A stretch of 50,326 nucleotides of DNA from Lentisphaerota bacterium (GCA_016873655.1 VGWI01000009.1:1-50326); one strand, 5' to 3'. Shown: positions 26,385-37,159, numbered from the stretch's first letter. Program-made: numbers and translations. The notes: generated by a model not told the origin, from the sequence alone.

Positions 26385-29300
26385 CTACGGGTTCAGCCTC
26401 AGAACCCTGAAGAACTGGTTCGGCTCGCTCCTCGGAATCGTGTTTGTCCAGACGAATACCCCGTCGGCATGGACTGTCACCGAAGGCCCGTTCGACCATG
26501 GCACGTTGATCATGTCGCGCGTGAACTGGATCTGATAGATGCCGCCGGATACCGCGTTCCAGTTCAGAATATCCGGAACGCCCCCGACATCGCGGATGGC
26601 AAGCAGCCCCATCCCCGAGTCCACGGCATGGAAGCCCATGGCCGCCTCATCGCCGTCATCCACACCGTTGTTGTTTGTGTCCGCTTCCATCGGATTGGTC
26701 CTGATCCGGTATTCGCCGATGTTCAGGAGCCCGTCTCCGTCCGGGTCGTCGTCCCAGTCGTTCGGATCACTGCTGTTCAAACCGTTCAGGTCTTCCCAGA
26801 CATCGTCCATGCCGTCGCGATCGGAATCAATAATGACCCTCATCAACTGCACGCGCTCGTTGCGGGTATCCGCCACGTAGACAAGATTGTCGTCCGGGGC
26901 GGGAACCGCGCCCTGCGGGACCCTCAACTGCCCGGCCAGACTTCCCATGCTCCCGAAACTGCCCAGCAGCTTGGCCGTGCCGTAAGTGCGCATGTCGAAA
27001 ACCTGTATCCGGTGCGCGCCCGAGTCGGCAACGTATGCCCGGTTCGATACGCCGAACTGGATGTCGGACGGCAGCACGAAGTGGTTTGTTCCGCCGTCAA
27101 ATCCCCACAGCTCCGCCCCGCCGCTCATTGAATAGCACCCGATCCTGTTGCGGAAGGTGTCAACGGCGTACATCAGCCCGCTGCTGTCGACCCCGACGCC
27201 CTGCGGCCGGTCAAGCCCTCCTACCGACGCGTTGAGCACGTAACCCGCCCCGCTCGGCCTGTGGATCTGCACGCGGTTGTTATCCCTGTCGGCAACCATT
27301 ATCCAGCCGTTGTTCTTGAACACGGCAACCGCATACGGCGACCAGAACTGGTTCGCCCCGCTGCCGCGCGAGCCGCCTATCTGGGTCCTGAACGCAACCT
27401 TCGCCGTCGCATAGTCGGTCAGTCTGAATATGCTGATCCTGTGATTGCCGGTATCGGCGACAACGAGTTCCCTGCGCTTGGCGTCAAACGCCAGGCCTTG
27501 CGGGCTAATGAACTGGTTCGACGCGCTGCCGTTTGAACCGAACTTGTTCACCAGCGTCGTGAGCGCCCTGTTCCATACCTGGATCTGGTAGTTTGCCGTG
27601 TCAGCCACAAACACGAGGTTGCTGTAGATCGCCACCCGGCCCGGGCGGGAAAAGATCGAGGGCGGATCGGGATCGCCCACAACGCGCACCGGCGACCATG
27701 AGTTCGGTAGCGGCCCTATCGGGTCTCGCACCTCGTAGCCGAACCGGACCATGTACCCGTCAGGCACGGAGTCGTAGTCCCAGTCCCTCATCTCGCCAAG
27801 AGATCTTCCAGGATAGCCCGGCACACGGTTGACGACCCAGCGCACGAAGTCAGATGCCTCTGCAACCGTGAACGCCGTCGAGTAAAGCGGCGAATCGCCG
27901 TACACAACCGCGGCGGCGACGGAAGAGGCGTCCCATGCGCGAACGTAGACCTTCGTGCCCTTCTCCATGCCTTGCATGTCGAACGTCTGGCGGAACCTGC
28001 CGAAGTCGGGCTCGAGTTCATAACCGTGCCCGAACCGCCCGAACGGCAACCCGTCGGCCAGCGTCACAAGAACCTTGTCATCGCCGCCGGCCGAGCCGTC
28101 GTCGTTCGGCGCGTCAGCCGCGCCGTTGGTGCCAGCGCTGAGCACCTGGTACATGCAGGAGTCGCTTCCGCCATCCCCGCGCAGCGACCGGCCAAGCCAG
28201 TCGACAACGCCGTCGCTCGCCTCCACCGTGACTGCCGGCGGCCAGACGAGGAAACTGACCTGCAGCGGCACGTCCTGCCCGCTTGGGAGCGCGCCGACAA
28301 ACAACACCGTGGCCCTGACGTTCATGACGTCCACGATCTTCGGCGGCGCCGTCATCGTTATCGGCACAAACACGCCGCCTATCGGCGGAACACTGACCGG
28401 GCTGGCGGCGCCGACGCTGAGCCAGCTTATGTCCGTTGTCAGCGCGTCAAGAACCGCGTTGCGGAAGAGGTCGCGGAGCACGCCCGGATTCCGCCACTCG
28501 GCTCCGTCGCGGTTGCCCGTCCACAGCACCACGCTGCCGTTCCCCATCCTGCGCCGCATTATCTTCGAAGCCTCGCCTGTCTTGAGCAGCGCCACGGCCG
28601 CGAGGTTGGTATCGGGCCTGGCATCGTCGTAACGCTGACCGCTCACGACCACCTGATCGCCGGCATTGAGAGCGGCATACGGGCCCTGCAGGAGAGGATC
28701 GGGGACTGAGCCGGTGACGCCCTTCGTCGCAAGAGCCTGCTGGACGCCGGTCCTTGTCGAACCCACCATTGCGCTCAAGTTGACGTTGTCGGGGCTGCCC
28801 AGAAGGTTGGGGCCGGTCAGCAGCAGCACTCCGCCCGCCCTGACGTAGGCGTCAAGGACCAGCACCTCGTCATCAAGTATCTTCCTGCCCGTGCTCTCGG
28901 CGCCGGAAAGATCTGCGACGACAAGGCCGTACTGGGCGAGCAGAGTGCCGTTCAACGAGTGCGCGTGAACGAGGTTGTTTTCCAGCAGATCGCACCGCAC
29001 GCCCATTGCGCGAACGGTCCCTTCTATGCCGGTCAACTGCATCACGTCAGACAGCAGGGCCACCTTCGTCGGTTTGAGTTCCCTGATCCGGCTTACCCAC
29101 GGCGCGCTGCCCTCGTTGGCGAGTTCAACGGTGATGTTCGTGCTCATCCCGACAAGGACGCTGCCGGTCACGGCCGTCGGCAGAACCCGGCCGCTCGGAC
29201 GCATCATGCTGAAATCGAGCCGCACGTCCGACCCCGCCACGGGCGCGGCATTGAAATCGGTCACCGCGAAACTCGCCGCTCTCGCCCTTACCTGGTAAGA

Positions 29301-32300
29301 GCCCGGCTTGAGGCCGAGTATCCTGTAGCCCCCGTTGGCTGATGTGAGAAGGCTGCCCGCGGCAGGGCCGACATATTCCACCGTCGCGTCTGCAACACCG
29401 ATCCCGGAAACGGCGTCGTAAACCCGCCCGGTTATCGATTGCACACCCCCGATGCTTACCGAGAAAACGAGACCTGTCCACGGCCCCTTGAAGCCCTCGC
29501 TTACGTTCATCCGGAATACCACGTTCGTGGGCGCGGCGCCCGAGAATGCAACCCTGAGCGGGGTCGAGGGCTCAACCGTTTCCTGGCTGGCCGCGCCGTC
29601 AGTCCACCGCGGGTGCTGCAGTATCGTAACGCCGGCGGCGGCCGTGGCAACATGACCTGTCACAGGATCGAGATACCCGGTGCCGCGGTTGATGAGCTGG
29701 ATGTACAGGTTGACGGTTTCGCCGGGTTCGGCATAGCCGTCACGGTCGCCGACAACCGAGTCGTCCACCCTCACCCCCTCCACTGCAGGCGAAGGCGCCG
29801 GGACAACGTTCATGATTACGGACACGGAGTTGGTCCCGCCGCATCCGACGTCCGCCGTGATCTGAGCCTTGTGAGTGCCTGGCCGCGCAAGGCCGCGGTA
29901 ATTGAACGTGACCGTGACGTTCTTCTTCTGGCCCACGGCGAGGCTGAACGCCTCCTCGCTCAGTTTCAGCCAGTGAGCCTGCATCATCCTTGCCGCGCGA
30001 TAAGCGCTGAGATGCCCGCCGGTCGTCATGCGCCCTTCCAGCGACGGGTCCGGAATCGCGCTCGAGATGATTGCCGACTTCAGGACGCTCCACGAAGCCT
30101 TCGGCGCCATCGCCATGAGCAGCGCACCGACACCGGTAACGTGCGGCGTGGCCATCGAGGTCCCGTCAAGGAAGGCGTAGGAACCGCCGTAGGACCAGCT
30201 CGGATAGGTGCTCAGTATCTCAACCCCTGGAGCCGCGATGTCCACGCTCTTGTTGCCGTAGCATGAGAACGACGCAAGCAGGTCGTCGCGGTCGGTTGCT
30301 GCAACGGCGATTATGTTCTCGTTCGGGTACGAGGACGGGTAGTGCGGGATGGCATCGTTGTCGGTGCCGCTGTTGCCCGCCGCACACACCATCAGCAGGC
30401 CGTTGGTCTTCGCCTGCTCAAGCAGGTTGTACATCGAAATGCTGAACCCGCCGCCGCCCCAACTGTTGTTGGCGATCTTCACGCCCTTGTCCATCGCGTA
30501 TTCGATCGCGGCCATCGCGGCATCCAGGGAGCCGCCGTAGTCGCCGATGAACTTGAGCCCCATCACCTTCACATTCCAGCAGACGCCGGCGACACCGACG
30601 CCGTTGCTGCCCACCGCCCCGATCGTGCCTGCAACGTGGGTTCCATGGCCGTCCGTGTCCATCGGGTCGCCCGTAACCCCTCCGTATGGCAGCATCGAGA
30701 AATCGGCGCCGTGCACGTCATCAACGTAGCCGTTGCCGTCGTCGTCGCGCCCGTTGGACGCCTTATCCCTTCCCCATGCATCCAGGCCGGACTCGCCGGG
30801 ATTCACCCACATGTTCCCCGCGAGATCATCGTGGTTGTAGTCAACGCCCGTATCGATCACCGCCACAATCACGTTCGAGCAGCCGCGCGAGATCGCCCAC
30901 GCTTCCGGGGCGTCAATATCCGCGCCTGCCGTGCCGGAACTCTGGCCGAAGTTGTCCATACCCCACATGTAACCGTACTCGTACCACGTGTCGTTCGGCT
31001 CGACGCGCGAAGCGGAAAGCACCTCGTCCTTATAGACGCGATAGTTCGGCTCGACATACAGAACGTTGGGGTCTGCCTGCAGCCGCGCGGCAGTCTCGGC
31101 CAGGCTGGAGCCTCTGCCCACGCCCAGCACGGTCACCGGAACCGCCCGGAACCGGCGCAGCTCCCGCGCCCCGGCGGCGGCGGCCGTGCGCGCGACCGAC
31201 GCGGCGCCTGCAATCCCGTCCCTGTACCCGACAAGCAGCGTGCCAAGGTCCGCTTCCTTTTCGGTCAACGCGCTCCAGTTCACTGGCGCGACAACTGGCG
31301 CCGGCGGCGTGACAAACCCCTGCTCAAGCTGCGTGCCAAGCTTCACATCGAGAGTCTTCGCCGAGGCGTTCGACACGACCAGCGTCCTGAACGCCTCGCG
31401 CCCCTCGTCAACAGTCACATTGAAGGAGGCGGGCGATAGACTCAGGTCCGGCGAGATGCCGACGGTCAGGTCGAACGTGTTGCTCCATGCTCCGCCAGCA
31501 GGCGTTTCCTCGAACACGACTTTGAAGGGGATAACGTCGCCTTCAACCGCGGCCGGGGATATTTGTATCTGCGCGTTAACCACGCTGTCAGCCTGGGCGC
31601 CGGGCATGACGAACGCCGGGTAAACGGCAACCGGCTGCGTCACGGATGCCAGCGCGCTGGGCGTGCTGACGGTGCCGCGAAGCCCGTATGCCGTCCCGTA
31701 CCCCGTGTTCTTGACACGCATCGAGAGCCCTGCGGTCTCGTTCGGCTCAAGGTAACCGTCGCCGTCCTGGTCAAGAGTCTTTGCGCTGACAAACTCGATG
31801 AACGGGATGTTTGCCCCCACAACATTCACCTGCAACGCGACCATCAACGGGTCCGCGCCCACCTGGTTGCCGTCAACAGAGACGTACCCGTAGTAAACCC
31901 CGGTCTGCACCGCGCCGGCCTTAGCCGTAACCGTTACCGCCGAGGAGCCAAACGGCGCCGTCGTGATATTGGTCGGCGTCACGCTCACCGTCAGCCTGTC
32001 CACCGGCACCGCGGCCGAAACCGCAGCCTGGAGGTTGATCGTCGGGGGATTCGTCACGGCCGTGTTCCGGACCAGCAGCGTGGCGTTGCTGGCCGCGCCG
32101 CCCGGCTCAACGGTAATGATAAGCACATTCGTGCCGGTAGCAATGACAAGCGCATTCGTGTCGTGGACCGCGTAGGCCCGGCCAAGAGTGAAATCCACGC
32201 CGGCCGCGTCGGGCACGACAGTCACGTTTGTGGACGGGGAATACTCGCCGGCTTTCACGGCCATCACGCTGTACGAGGCGCCCGGGGCAACGCCGACTAT

Positions 32301-35300
32301 CGAGTAGGTCCCGTCGTCAAACGTCAGCGCGGACATCTCCGGCAGCAGCGGATGGCTGGCGCGCACGAGCGCGGAGGTGATCGCGACCCCGTACGTGTCC
32401 CGCACCGTGCCGCTGATTTCCGCGCTGTCCATCGTGATCATGACCGGAATGACCACTGTCCCTCCCACGTACTCGCCGTCCAGCACGATACCGCCGGAGA
32501 ACGCGCCGGGCAGGGCCGATGAACTCATCGTGATGGAAATCTGCAGGTTGGTGGTCGCGCCAGGAATCACCGTCACCCGGTTTGTCCCGCTCGAAACCGC
32601 TATCCCAAGGTCAGGCGAATACGAGTATGTCACCGCCTCGAACACCAGGTTCGTGTCGACAGGCGCCGGCCCGGTGTTGGAAACCGTGAGTCCGAAGTTC
32701 AGAACCTGGCCGCCGACCATGTTTGTCGCGATGGAAACCGGCGCTGCCACGGCAAACGCGCGCTTGAGAACAAAGTCAATGTTGTTCGCCGGCGCAAGGA
32801 CCGGCCGCGTCGCGGAGTCAAGATACTCGCCGGACTTGGACGCCTTCACCATGTAGGTCCGGCCACGCGCCATGCCGTTCATCACGTACCGGCCCGTCAC
32901 GTCAGTGGTCGCGTAAACGGTCGGGAACTGACCGGTCGTCACGGCCGTGACAGTCGCGCCCGCTATCCCCGTCCCGAGGGTGTTGCGCACCATGCCGGTC
33001 GCGCTGTCGTAGCTGCCGATCTGAAGCGTCAGCGACGACAGCCAGGAGTTGTGATCCCTGTCCATCATCGTGTGCAGGACCGGCGCTTCCGCGCCCTTCG
33101 GCGGAATGACGTTGGTGATGGAGACTGCGATCGGCGGGGCGCTTGTTCTGGAATCGCCGATGTTCATGGCGCCGTAGGACAGCACGTTGGTCGGCCCAAC
33201 GAGTTTCGTGTATTGAGACGGCAGAGCGACAATGGCGGAAAGGTTCGACCTGGCGGCCGCATCAACGTTGTAGACGATGAACTTCAGATTCACGGTTTCG
33301 CCTGCTTCCGGATAACCGTCGCCGTCGTTCACCTCCGGGTTGTTCGCAGTGGCATCATCGAACGGGCGGTCGAAGTCGAAAACCCATACCCCGGGCTTGA
33401 TGATCTCCGTCAATTCAACGTCGTCAACGTACCAGCCGGGCCCGATATCGCTCCATCCGCCGCTATAGGGCACGGCCTCGAGCCGGAACCTGATTCTAAT
33501 GACCCTGTCGGCAAATCGCGACAGGTCGTACTCGGCCATTTCCCAGCCGGCGGAGGCGCCGATGTAGTTGGTCTGTCCGGTCGCTTCGTTCGGAAGGTTG
33601 ATCCACCCGGCGCCACCGTCAACCTGCACCACGCAGAAATCGTACGGCACCCCGAATGGATTCCCCAACCCCATGCTGTACCAGTGGCGGAATCTCAGGC
33701 GCGGCAGCGAGCCGACACGTATCGGCTCCGACTCCAGCCAGGACTGCGTTACGTAGTCGTAATTCCCCGCAAGCGCCGTGCCCCAGCAGTTAAGGCCCGA
33801 ATAGGCGGATGGCGGCCCGTATGTCGGCACGCCGTACTCCCACTGCGTGCCGATCCCGCCCGGCTGCCACCGGCGCACGCCGTCTTCCATGTCATCGACT
33901 AACACGCTCCGCGCCCACAACGTGGAAAACTTCGGATAGTCCGCCGGGTCTGCGCTGGCCGTGTTGGCAGGCACGGTTGAAACGTTGCCGGCCGCGTCCT
34001 CCGACCGCACCGACGAGTAGTACACAGTCCTCTGCGTCAGACCGGTCACACGGACCCGGTGAGCCACCGGCCCGGGCCTGCCCCATCCGACTATCGCGTC
34101 CGATCCCTGCCACGGGTCTGTCATCGGAACGCTGGTGGCGCAGCGGGCGTGTTCGCTGGACGGTTCGTCCGTCGTCCACACGATGTAGGCGCTGGTGTCG
34201 CTGACATCCTCGACGTGTATCGCCGAAATGACGGGCGGCACGTCGTCAACCGGCGCATTGGTAACGATCGCGACCGGGGCGCCGGTCAGAAAATCGTTGT
34301 CCATGTACGTGAAGACCAGCATGTCGCCGTGCTCGGGATCGGGCTCAAGCAGCCCGGCGATCGAGAAAGTGTTTGTAAACAGCGGCCCGAAGCCCTGTAT
34401 CGCCAGGACAACCGTGTTGCTGGCCATGAGCGTGCCGGGATTGGCGATGGATACGAAGTCGCTGGAGTAACAACGCACCGCCACGTCAACGGAGGGCGGC
34501 AGCCCGTCGCCGTCGTCCACGCTGACCGACACCGTGGCGTCGGAGCGGTAGGCCAGACGGTCCAGGGACAACTCTGCCCTGGGCGCGTTCACCCCGACGG
34601 CGCGCCAGGCCGCGCTGACGCTCGGCACCCATGTCGGGTCCAGGTCCATCGCCGCCGATACCCAGGCAAGCCTCGCGCCCTGGTGGTCGGTGTCGGAGGT
34701 GAAGTAAACGGTGAGAGCGCGGTATGCGACCTTCTCCGCGTTGGCGATGCCGATGCCCGTAACGTTGTAGTTGATCCCTTCGTTATTGCCCGTGCCGCCT
34801 TCGCAAAGGAGGTAGAAAAAGAAGTTCTGCACGCCGGAGTTCTGGTGGACCCCGCCGTTGTCCATCGGCCCGCTGTACCAGAAGTTGCCGAGATAGCGTG
34901 TCGGCTGCTCGTTCCCCGCGCCGACGGTCGCCGCATTCGCCGGGTTGCGCATGTCGCGCAGGGCGGTGGAAGACAGCCAGCAATCCTCGCCCAACAGCCA
35001 ATCCGACCTGCCCCGTGAAACACCCGGATATGCCCCGCGGCCGTCGGGCTGCCCGTAGAACTCAACGCAGGCGCCGAAAATGTCGGAGAACGACTCGTTC
35101 AACGCGCCGGACTCGTAGGCGTAGGTAAGATTCGCACTGTACTCGGTGACGGCATGAGTGAACTCGTGACCCGCGACATCAAGTACTCCAAGCGCTGTGG
35201 CGGTAACGTTGTCGCCGTCGCCGAAACTGAAGTCGTAGCCGTTCCAGTACGCATTGACGTAGTTGATCCCGAGGTGAACGTTTGCCCGCGCCAGAGCCCC

Positions 35301-36440
35301 CGCGTCGTCAAAACTGTTCCGACCGTGAACGTTCATGAAGTAAGCCTGGACGGCGTCGAACCCGACGCCCAGCGACATCTCAGCCGGATCGCTGCTGCCC
35401 CACGCGTTGTTGTAGCGGAAGGCGTATGTGCCGTTGTCGGCGTATCCCGATGACGCCACGTTGTACACCTGCCAGCGCAAACCGGCGCTGTGCAGGTAAT
35501 AAATGCCTGTGTTCTCGCGCCAGCCGACCACGCTCCTGGACCCGCCACCCTCGCCCGCCAGCACGTTGCCGGTTATGGTCGAAGGACCGCCGTTGCTCGT
35601 CGGCGGGGCTATGTCGTGGATATCGTTGTAACGAAGCAGTACAGCCCCGTTGGAGGCGTCGATCCAGTAGCGCCACCGGCCCGCTCCGCTGCCTGTGTCG
35701 GCGTAGACGATGGTCAACGCATATGCAAGCCGCGGGGCCGCTCCACGCGCGTAGACGACGAGTTCCGGAGCCTTCTCGATCGAACCAGCGGGCTTGCCGA
35801 GCGCCACAAGATCCTGGAACGCCATACGCCCGGCATCCGCCGCTCCTATCCCGGGAACGACGTCAACGTCGATGTCCGGCACGTACTGGCCGTTTACCTC
35901 GTAGGCATTGCCATCCTTGTCGAAATGCACGATCAGGCCGCCGCCGACAACATCCAACCCCTCGTGCATCTGCTTCACGCGCACATGAGTGAAGCCCAGG
36001 GAGTCGGACTGGGCCTTGCCGGCCTTGAATTCCTTCTCCGCATCCTTGACGCGGAACACGGAAGAGAGGTTGTCCAGTACAGCTATGGCCTGCTCGCGAT
36101 TGGTCTTCGACCCGCGTCCGGCCAGCCCCTTGCCCCCGCCAAATACAGCGGGCTGCCTCAGGTCCACGCCGCGAACGGATGCGGGCGTGCCGAGCCTTGA
36201 ATGCCAGTCAACCCGCGCCCCGGCCTTGCCGCCCTTTGCGGCAGCCTTCATCTGGCCGGAGGAAGGCGTTCGCTTCTGCTGCGTTTGTTCGGACTGGAGC
36301 GACGGACCGTCCTTGAGCCTGGTTTCGCTCCGGAGAGCGAACGCACTTTGGGCGGCCATCGCCGCCGCGAGAATGAAAGGGAGATACGGAACGCTGCCGC
36401 GGAAGAAGCCGCGGCCGACGCAGCGGTTGTTTTTGGCCAT
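26385..36440 (-). CDS. Giant secreted protein carrying both an M4 metalloprotease and an S8 subtilisin-like protease
   Basis: The 3351-aa chain begins with a signal peptide (to about residue 35) after a GGAGGG site. In order: FTP/PepSY-type propeptide (about 75-260); M4 thermolysin domain with HEFTH (His425, Glu426, His429), NESFSD (Glu449) and GGVHQNSG (His532), all with thermolysin-like spacing; FnIII (about 733-840); MAM-like sandwich; carboxypeptidase-regulatory-like beta domains; I9-like propeptide (about 1760-1830); S8 domain with DTGVD (Asp1863), GHGTHVAG (His1932) and GTSMATPH (Ser2095); a glutamine-amidotransferase-like fold (about 2450-2640); NHL repeats (about 2946-3190); DxDxDG repeats; and a C-terminal beta module ending FFRVLRLNP. 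Both active sites look complete. It is probably extracellular and may digest protein or process partner proteins. Confidence 0.9.
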   Translation of the reverse strand: MAKNNRCVGRGFFRGSVPYLPFILAAAMAAQSAFALRSETRLKDGPSLQSEQTQQKRTPSSGQMKAAAKGGKAGARVDWHSRLGTPASVRGVDLRQPAVFGGGKGLAGRGSKTNREQAIAVLDNLSSVFRVKDAEKEFKAGKAQSDSLGFTHVRVKQMHEGLDVVGGGLIVHFDKDGNAYEVNGQYVPDIDVDVVPGIGAADAGRMAFQDLVALGKPAGSIEKAPELVVYARGAAPRLAYALTIVYADTGSGAGRWRYWIDASNGAVLLRYNDIHDIAPPTSNGGPSTITGNVLAGEGGGSRSVVGWRENTGIYYLHSAGLRWQVYNVASSGYADNGTYAFRYNNAWGSSDPAEMSLGVGFDAVQAYFMNVHGRNSFDDAGALARANVHLGINYVNAYWNGYDFSFGDGDNVTATALGVLDVAGHEFTHAVTEYSANLTYAYESGALNESFSDIFGACVEFYGQPDGRGAYPGVSRGRSDWLLGEDCWLSSTALRDMRNPANAATVGAGNEQPTRYLGNFWYSGPMDNGGVHQNSGVQNFFFYLLCEGGTGNNEGINYNVTGIGIANAEKVAYRALTVYFTSDTDHQGARLAWVSAAMDLDPTWVPSVSAAWRAVGVNAPRAELSLDRLAYRSDATVSVSVDDGDGLPPSVDVAVRCYSSDFVSIANPGTLMASNTVVLAIQGFGPLFTNTFSIAGLLEPDPEHGDMLVFTYMDNDFLTGAPVAIVTNAPVDDVPPVISAIHVEDVSDTSAYIVWTTDEPSSEHARCATSVPMTDPWQGSDAIVGWGRPGPVAHRVRVTGLTQRTVYYSSVRSEDAAGNVSTVPANTASADPADYPKFSTLWARSVLVDDMEDGVRRWQPGGIGTQWEYGVPTYGPPSAYSGLNCWGTALAGNYDYVTQSWLESEPIRVGSLPRLRFRHWYSMGLGNPFGVPYDFCVVQVDGGAGWINLPNEATGQTNYIGASAGWEMAEYDLSRFADRVIRIRFRLEAVPYSGGWSDIGPGWYVDDVELTEIIKPGVWVFDFDRPFDDATANNPEVNDGDGYPEAGETVNLKFIVYNVDAAARSNLSAIVALPSQYTKLVGPTNVLSYGAMNIGDSRTSAPPIAVSITNVIPPKGAEAPVLHTMMDRDHNSWLSSLTLQIGSYDSATGMVRNTLGTGIAGATVTAVTTGQFPTVYATTDVTGRYVMNGMARGRTYMVKASKSGEYLDSATRPVLAPANNIDFVLKRAFAVAAPVSIATNMVGGQVLNFGLTVSNTGPAPVDTNLVFEAVTYSYSPDLGIAVSSGTNRVTVIPGATTNLQISITMSSSALPGAFSGGIVLDGEYVGGTVVIPVMITMDSAEISGTVRDTYGVAITSALVRASHPLLPEMSALTFDDGTYSIVGVAPGASYSVMAVKAGEYSPSTNVTVVPDAAGVDFTLGRAYAVHDTNALVIATGTNVLIITVEPGGAASNATLLVRNTAVTNPPTINLQAAVSAAVPVDRLTVSVTPTNITTAPFGSSAVTVTAKAGAVQTGVYYGYVSVDGNQVGADPLMVALQVNVVGANIPFIEFVSAKTLDQDGDGYLEPNETAGLSMRVKNTGYGTAYGLRGTVSTPSALASVTQPVAVYPAFVMPGAQADSVVNAQIQISPAAVEGDVIPFKVVFEETPAGGAWSNTFDLTVGISPDLSLSPASFNVTVDEGREAFRTLVVSNASAKTLDVKLGTQLEQGFVTPPAPVVAPVNWSALTEKEADLGTLLVGYRDGIAGAASVARTAAAAGARELRRFRAVPVTVLGVGRGSSLAETAARLQADPNVLYVEPNYRVYKDEVLSASRVEPNDTWYEYGYMWGMDNFGQSSGTAGADIDAPEAWAISRGCSNVIVAVIDTGVDYNHDDLAGNMWVNPGESGLDAWGRDKASNGRDDDGNGYVDDVHGADFSMLPYGGVTGDPMDTDGHGTHVAGTIGAVGSNGVGVAGVCWNVKVMGLKFIGDYGGSLDAAMAAIEYAMDKGVKIANNSWGGGGFSISMYNLLEQAKTNGLLMVCAAGNSGTDNDAIPHYPSSYPNENIIAVAATDRDDLLASFSCYGNKSVDIAAPGVEILSTYPSWSYGGSYAFLDGTSMATPHVTGVGALLMAMAPKASWSVLKSAIISSAIPDPSLEGRMTTGGHLSAYRAARMMQAHWLKLSEEAFSLAVGQKKNVTVTFNYRGLARPGTHKAQITADVGCGGTNSVSVIMNVVPAPSPAVEGVRVDDSVVGDRDGYAEPGETVNLYIQLINRGTGYLDPVTGHVATAAAGVTILQHPRWTDGAASQETVEPSTPLRVAFSGAAPTNVVFRMNVSEGFKGPWTGLVFSVSIGGVQSITGRVYDAVSGIGVADATVEYVGPAAGSLLTSANGGYRILGLKPGSYQVRARAASFAVTDFNAAPVAGSDVRLDFSMMRPSGRVLPTAVTGSVLVGMSTNITVELANEGSAPWVSRIRELKPTKVALLSDVMQLTGIEGTVRAMGVRCDLLENNLVHAHSLNGTLLAQYGLVVADLSGAESTGRKILDDEVLVLDAYVRAGGVLLLTGPNLLGSPDNVNLSAMVGSTRTGVQQALATKGVTGSVPDPLLQGPYAALNAGDQVVVSGQRYDDARPDTNLAAVALLKTGEASKIMRRRMGNGSVVLWTGNRDGAEWRNPGVLRDLFRNAVLDALTTDISWLSVGAASPVSVPPIGGVFVPITMTAPPKIVDVMNVRATVLFVGALPSGQDVPLQVSFLVWPPAVTVEASDGVVDWLGRSLRGDGGSDSCMYQVLSAGTNGAADAPNDDGSAGGDDKVLVTLADGLPFGRFGHGYELEPDFGRFRQTFDMQGMEKGTKVYVRAWDASSVAAAVVYGDSPLYSTAFTVAEASDFVRWVVNRVPGYPGRSLGEMRDWDYDSVPDGYMVRFGYEVRDPIGPLPNSWSPVRVVGDPDPPSIFSRPGRVAIYSNLVFVADTANYQIQVWNRALTTLVNKFGSNGSASNQFISPQGLAFDAKRRELVVADTGNHRISIFRLTDYATAKVAFRTQIGGSRGSGANQFWSPYAVAVFKNNGWIMVADRDNNRVQIHRPSGAGYVLNASVGGLDRPQGVGVDSSGLMYAVDTFRNRIGCYSMSGGAELWGFDGGTNHFVLPSDIQFGVSNRAYVADSGAHRIQVFDMRTYGTAKLLGSFGSMGSLAGQLRVPQGAVPAPDDNLVYVADTRNERVQLMRVIIDSDRDGMDDVWEDLNGLNSSDPNDWDDDPDGDGLLNIGEYRIRTNPMEADTNNNGVDDGDEAAMGFHAVDSGMGLLAIRDVGGVPDILNWNAVSGGIYQIQFTRDMINVPWSNGPSVTVHADGVFVWTNTIPRSEPNQFFRVLRLNP

Positions 36441-36529
36441 TCGACACACCCTCCAACAGTCAATCCCGGCCATGCAAGACAAGGCAGGGAACAGAATCTC
36501 TTTCAACGGCTACGGAAAGAAGAGTCCGG

Positions 36530-37159
36530 TCAGGGAGTCGCCTGTATGCTTTCCCGCTCCTTCTCCCTGCGCAGCAGCAACGCCACACGTTCCCTCTCAA
36601 GCTCCCTGAGCTCGGCGGTGATCTTGGCCTTGGCCATCATCAGCTCGCCCTTGTCTTTGCGGGCCTTCATGACCTCTGCGTTGGCGTCCTGAAGCGCAAG
36701 GCGGCTGCTTACAAACTCCGCGTTCTGCTCAAGCCTGCCCTGGAGCTTCTCCCGCAGAAGCTTTATCTGGTCCTCCATCTCGGCAATCTGCCTGTTCAGC
36801 GCAACAACTTCCGCATCCGCGGAATCACTGTTCGCATGAACAAGCGACAGCATCTTCGCGGAATTCTCCCGCGCCATCTCGCGGAGCAAGCGCTCTTTCT
36901 GCTCAAATTCCTTGATCCGGCGATCCGTGTCGTCAGCCCTCGCCGCGGCTTCAGCCTTCTTGGCTTCAACCTCAGCCAGAAGCTGCTCAACACTCTTCTC
37001 CTCGCCTGGAACAACCCGGCCGGCGACAGAGTCGGCAGCAAGCAGAACCCCGTTCCCGGACACCACGGCGGACACCGTCAACACACATGCGGACAAGATA
37101 AGATTGCGCGGCAGCATGGCAGTGAATTTCCCCCTGTTAACACTTACTCCAGAATCCAT
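36530..37159 (-). CDS. Secreted coiled-coil protein upstream of the M4-S8 protease gene
   Basis: This 209-aa protein carries an extended signal peptide (hydrophobic core about residues 18-38, ending LLAADS). Its mature part is almost wholly charged helix with coiled-coil spacing, including VEQLLAEVEAKKAEAAARADDTDRRIKEFEQ split by short breaks, LNRQIAEMEDQIKLLREKL and ITAELRELERERVALLLRREKE. No family was recognised. The ATG at 37159 was chosen because GGAGG lies 6 nt upstream; the frame is open 14 codons more. It is first in the block, 89 bp before the M4-S8 giant. A chaperone or envelope spacer role is conjecture. Confidence 0.75.
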   Translation of the reverse strand: MDSGVSVNRGKFTAMLPRNLILSACVLTVSAVVSGNGVLLAADSVAGRVVPGEEKSVEQLLAEVEAKKAEAAARADDTDRRIKEFEQKERLLREMARENSAKMLSLVHANSDSADAEVVALNRQIAEMEDQIKLLREKLQGRLEQNAEFVSSRLALQDANAEVMKARKDKGELMMAKAKITAELRELERERVALLLRREKERESIQATP

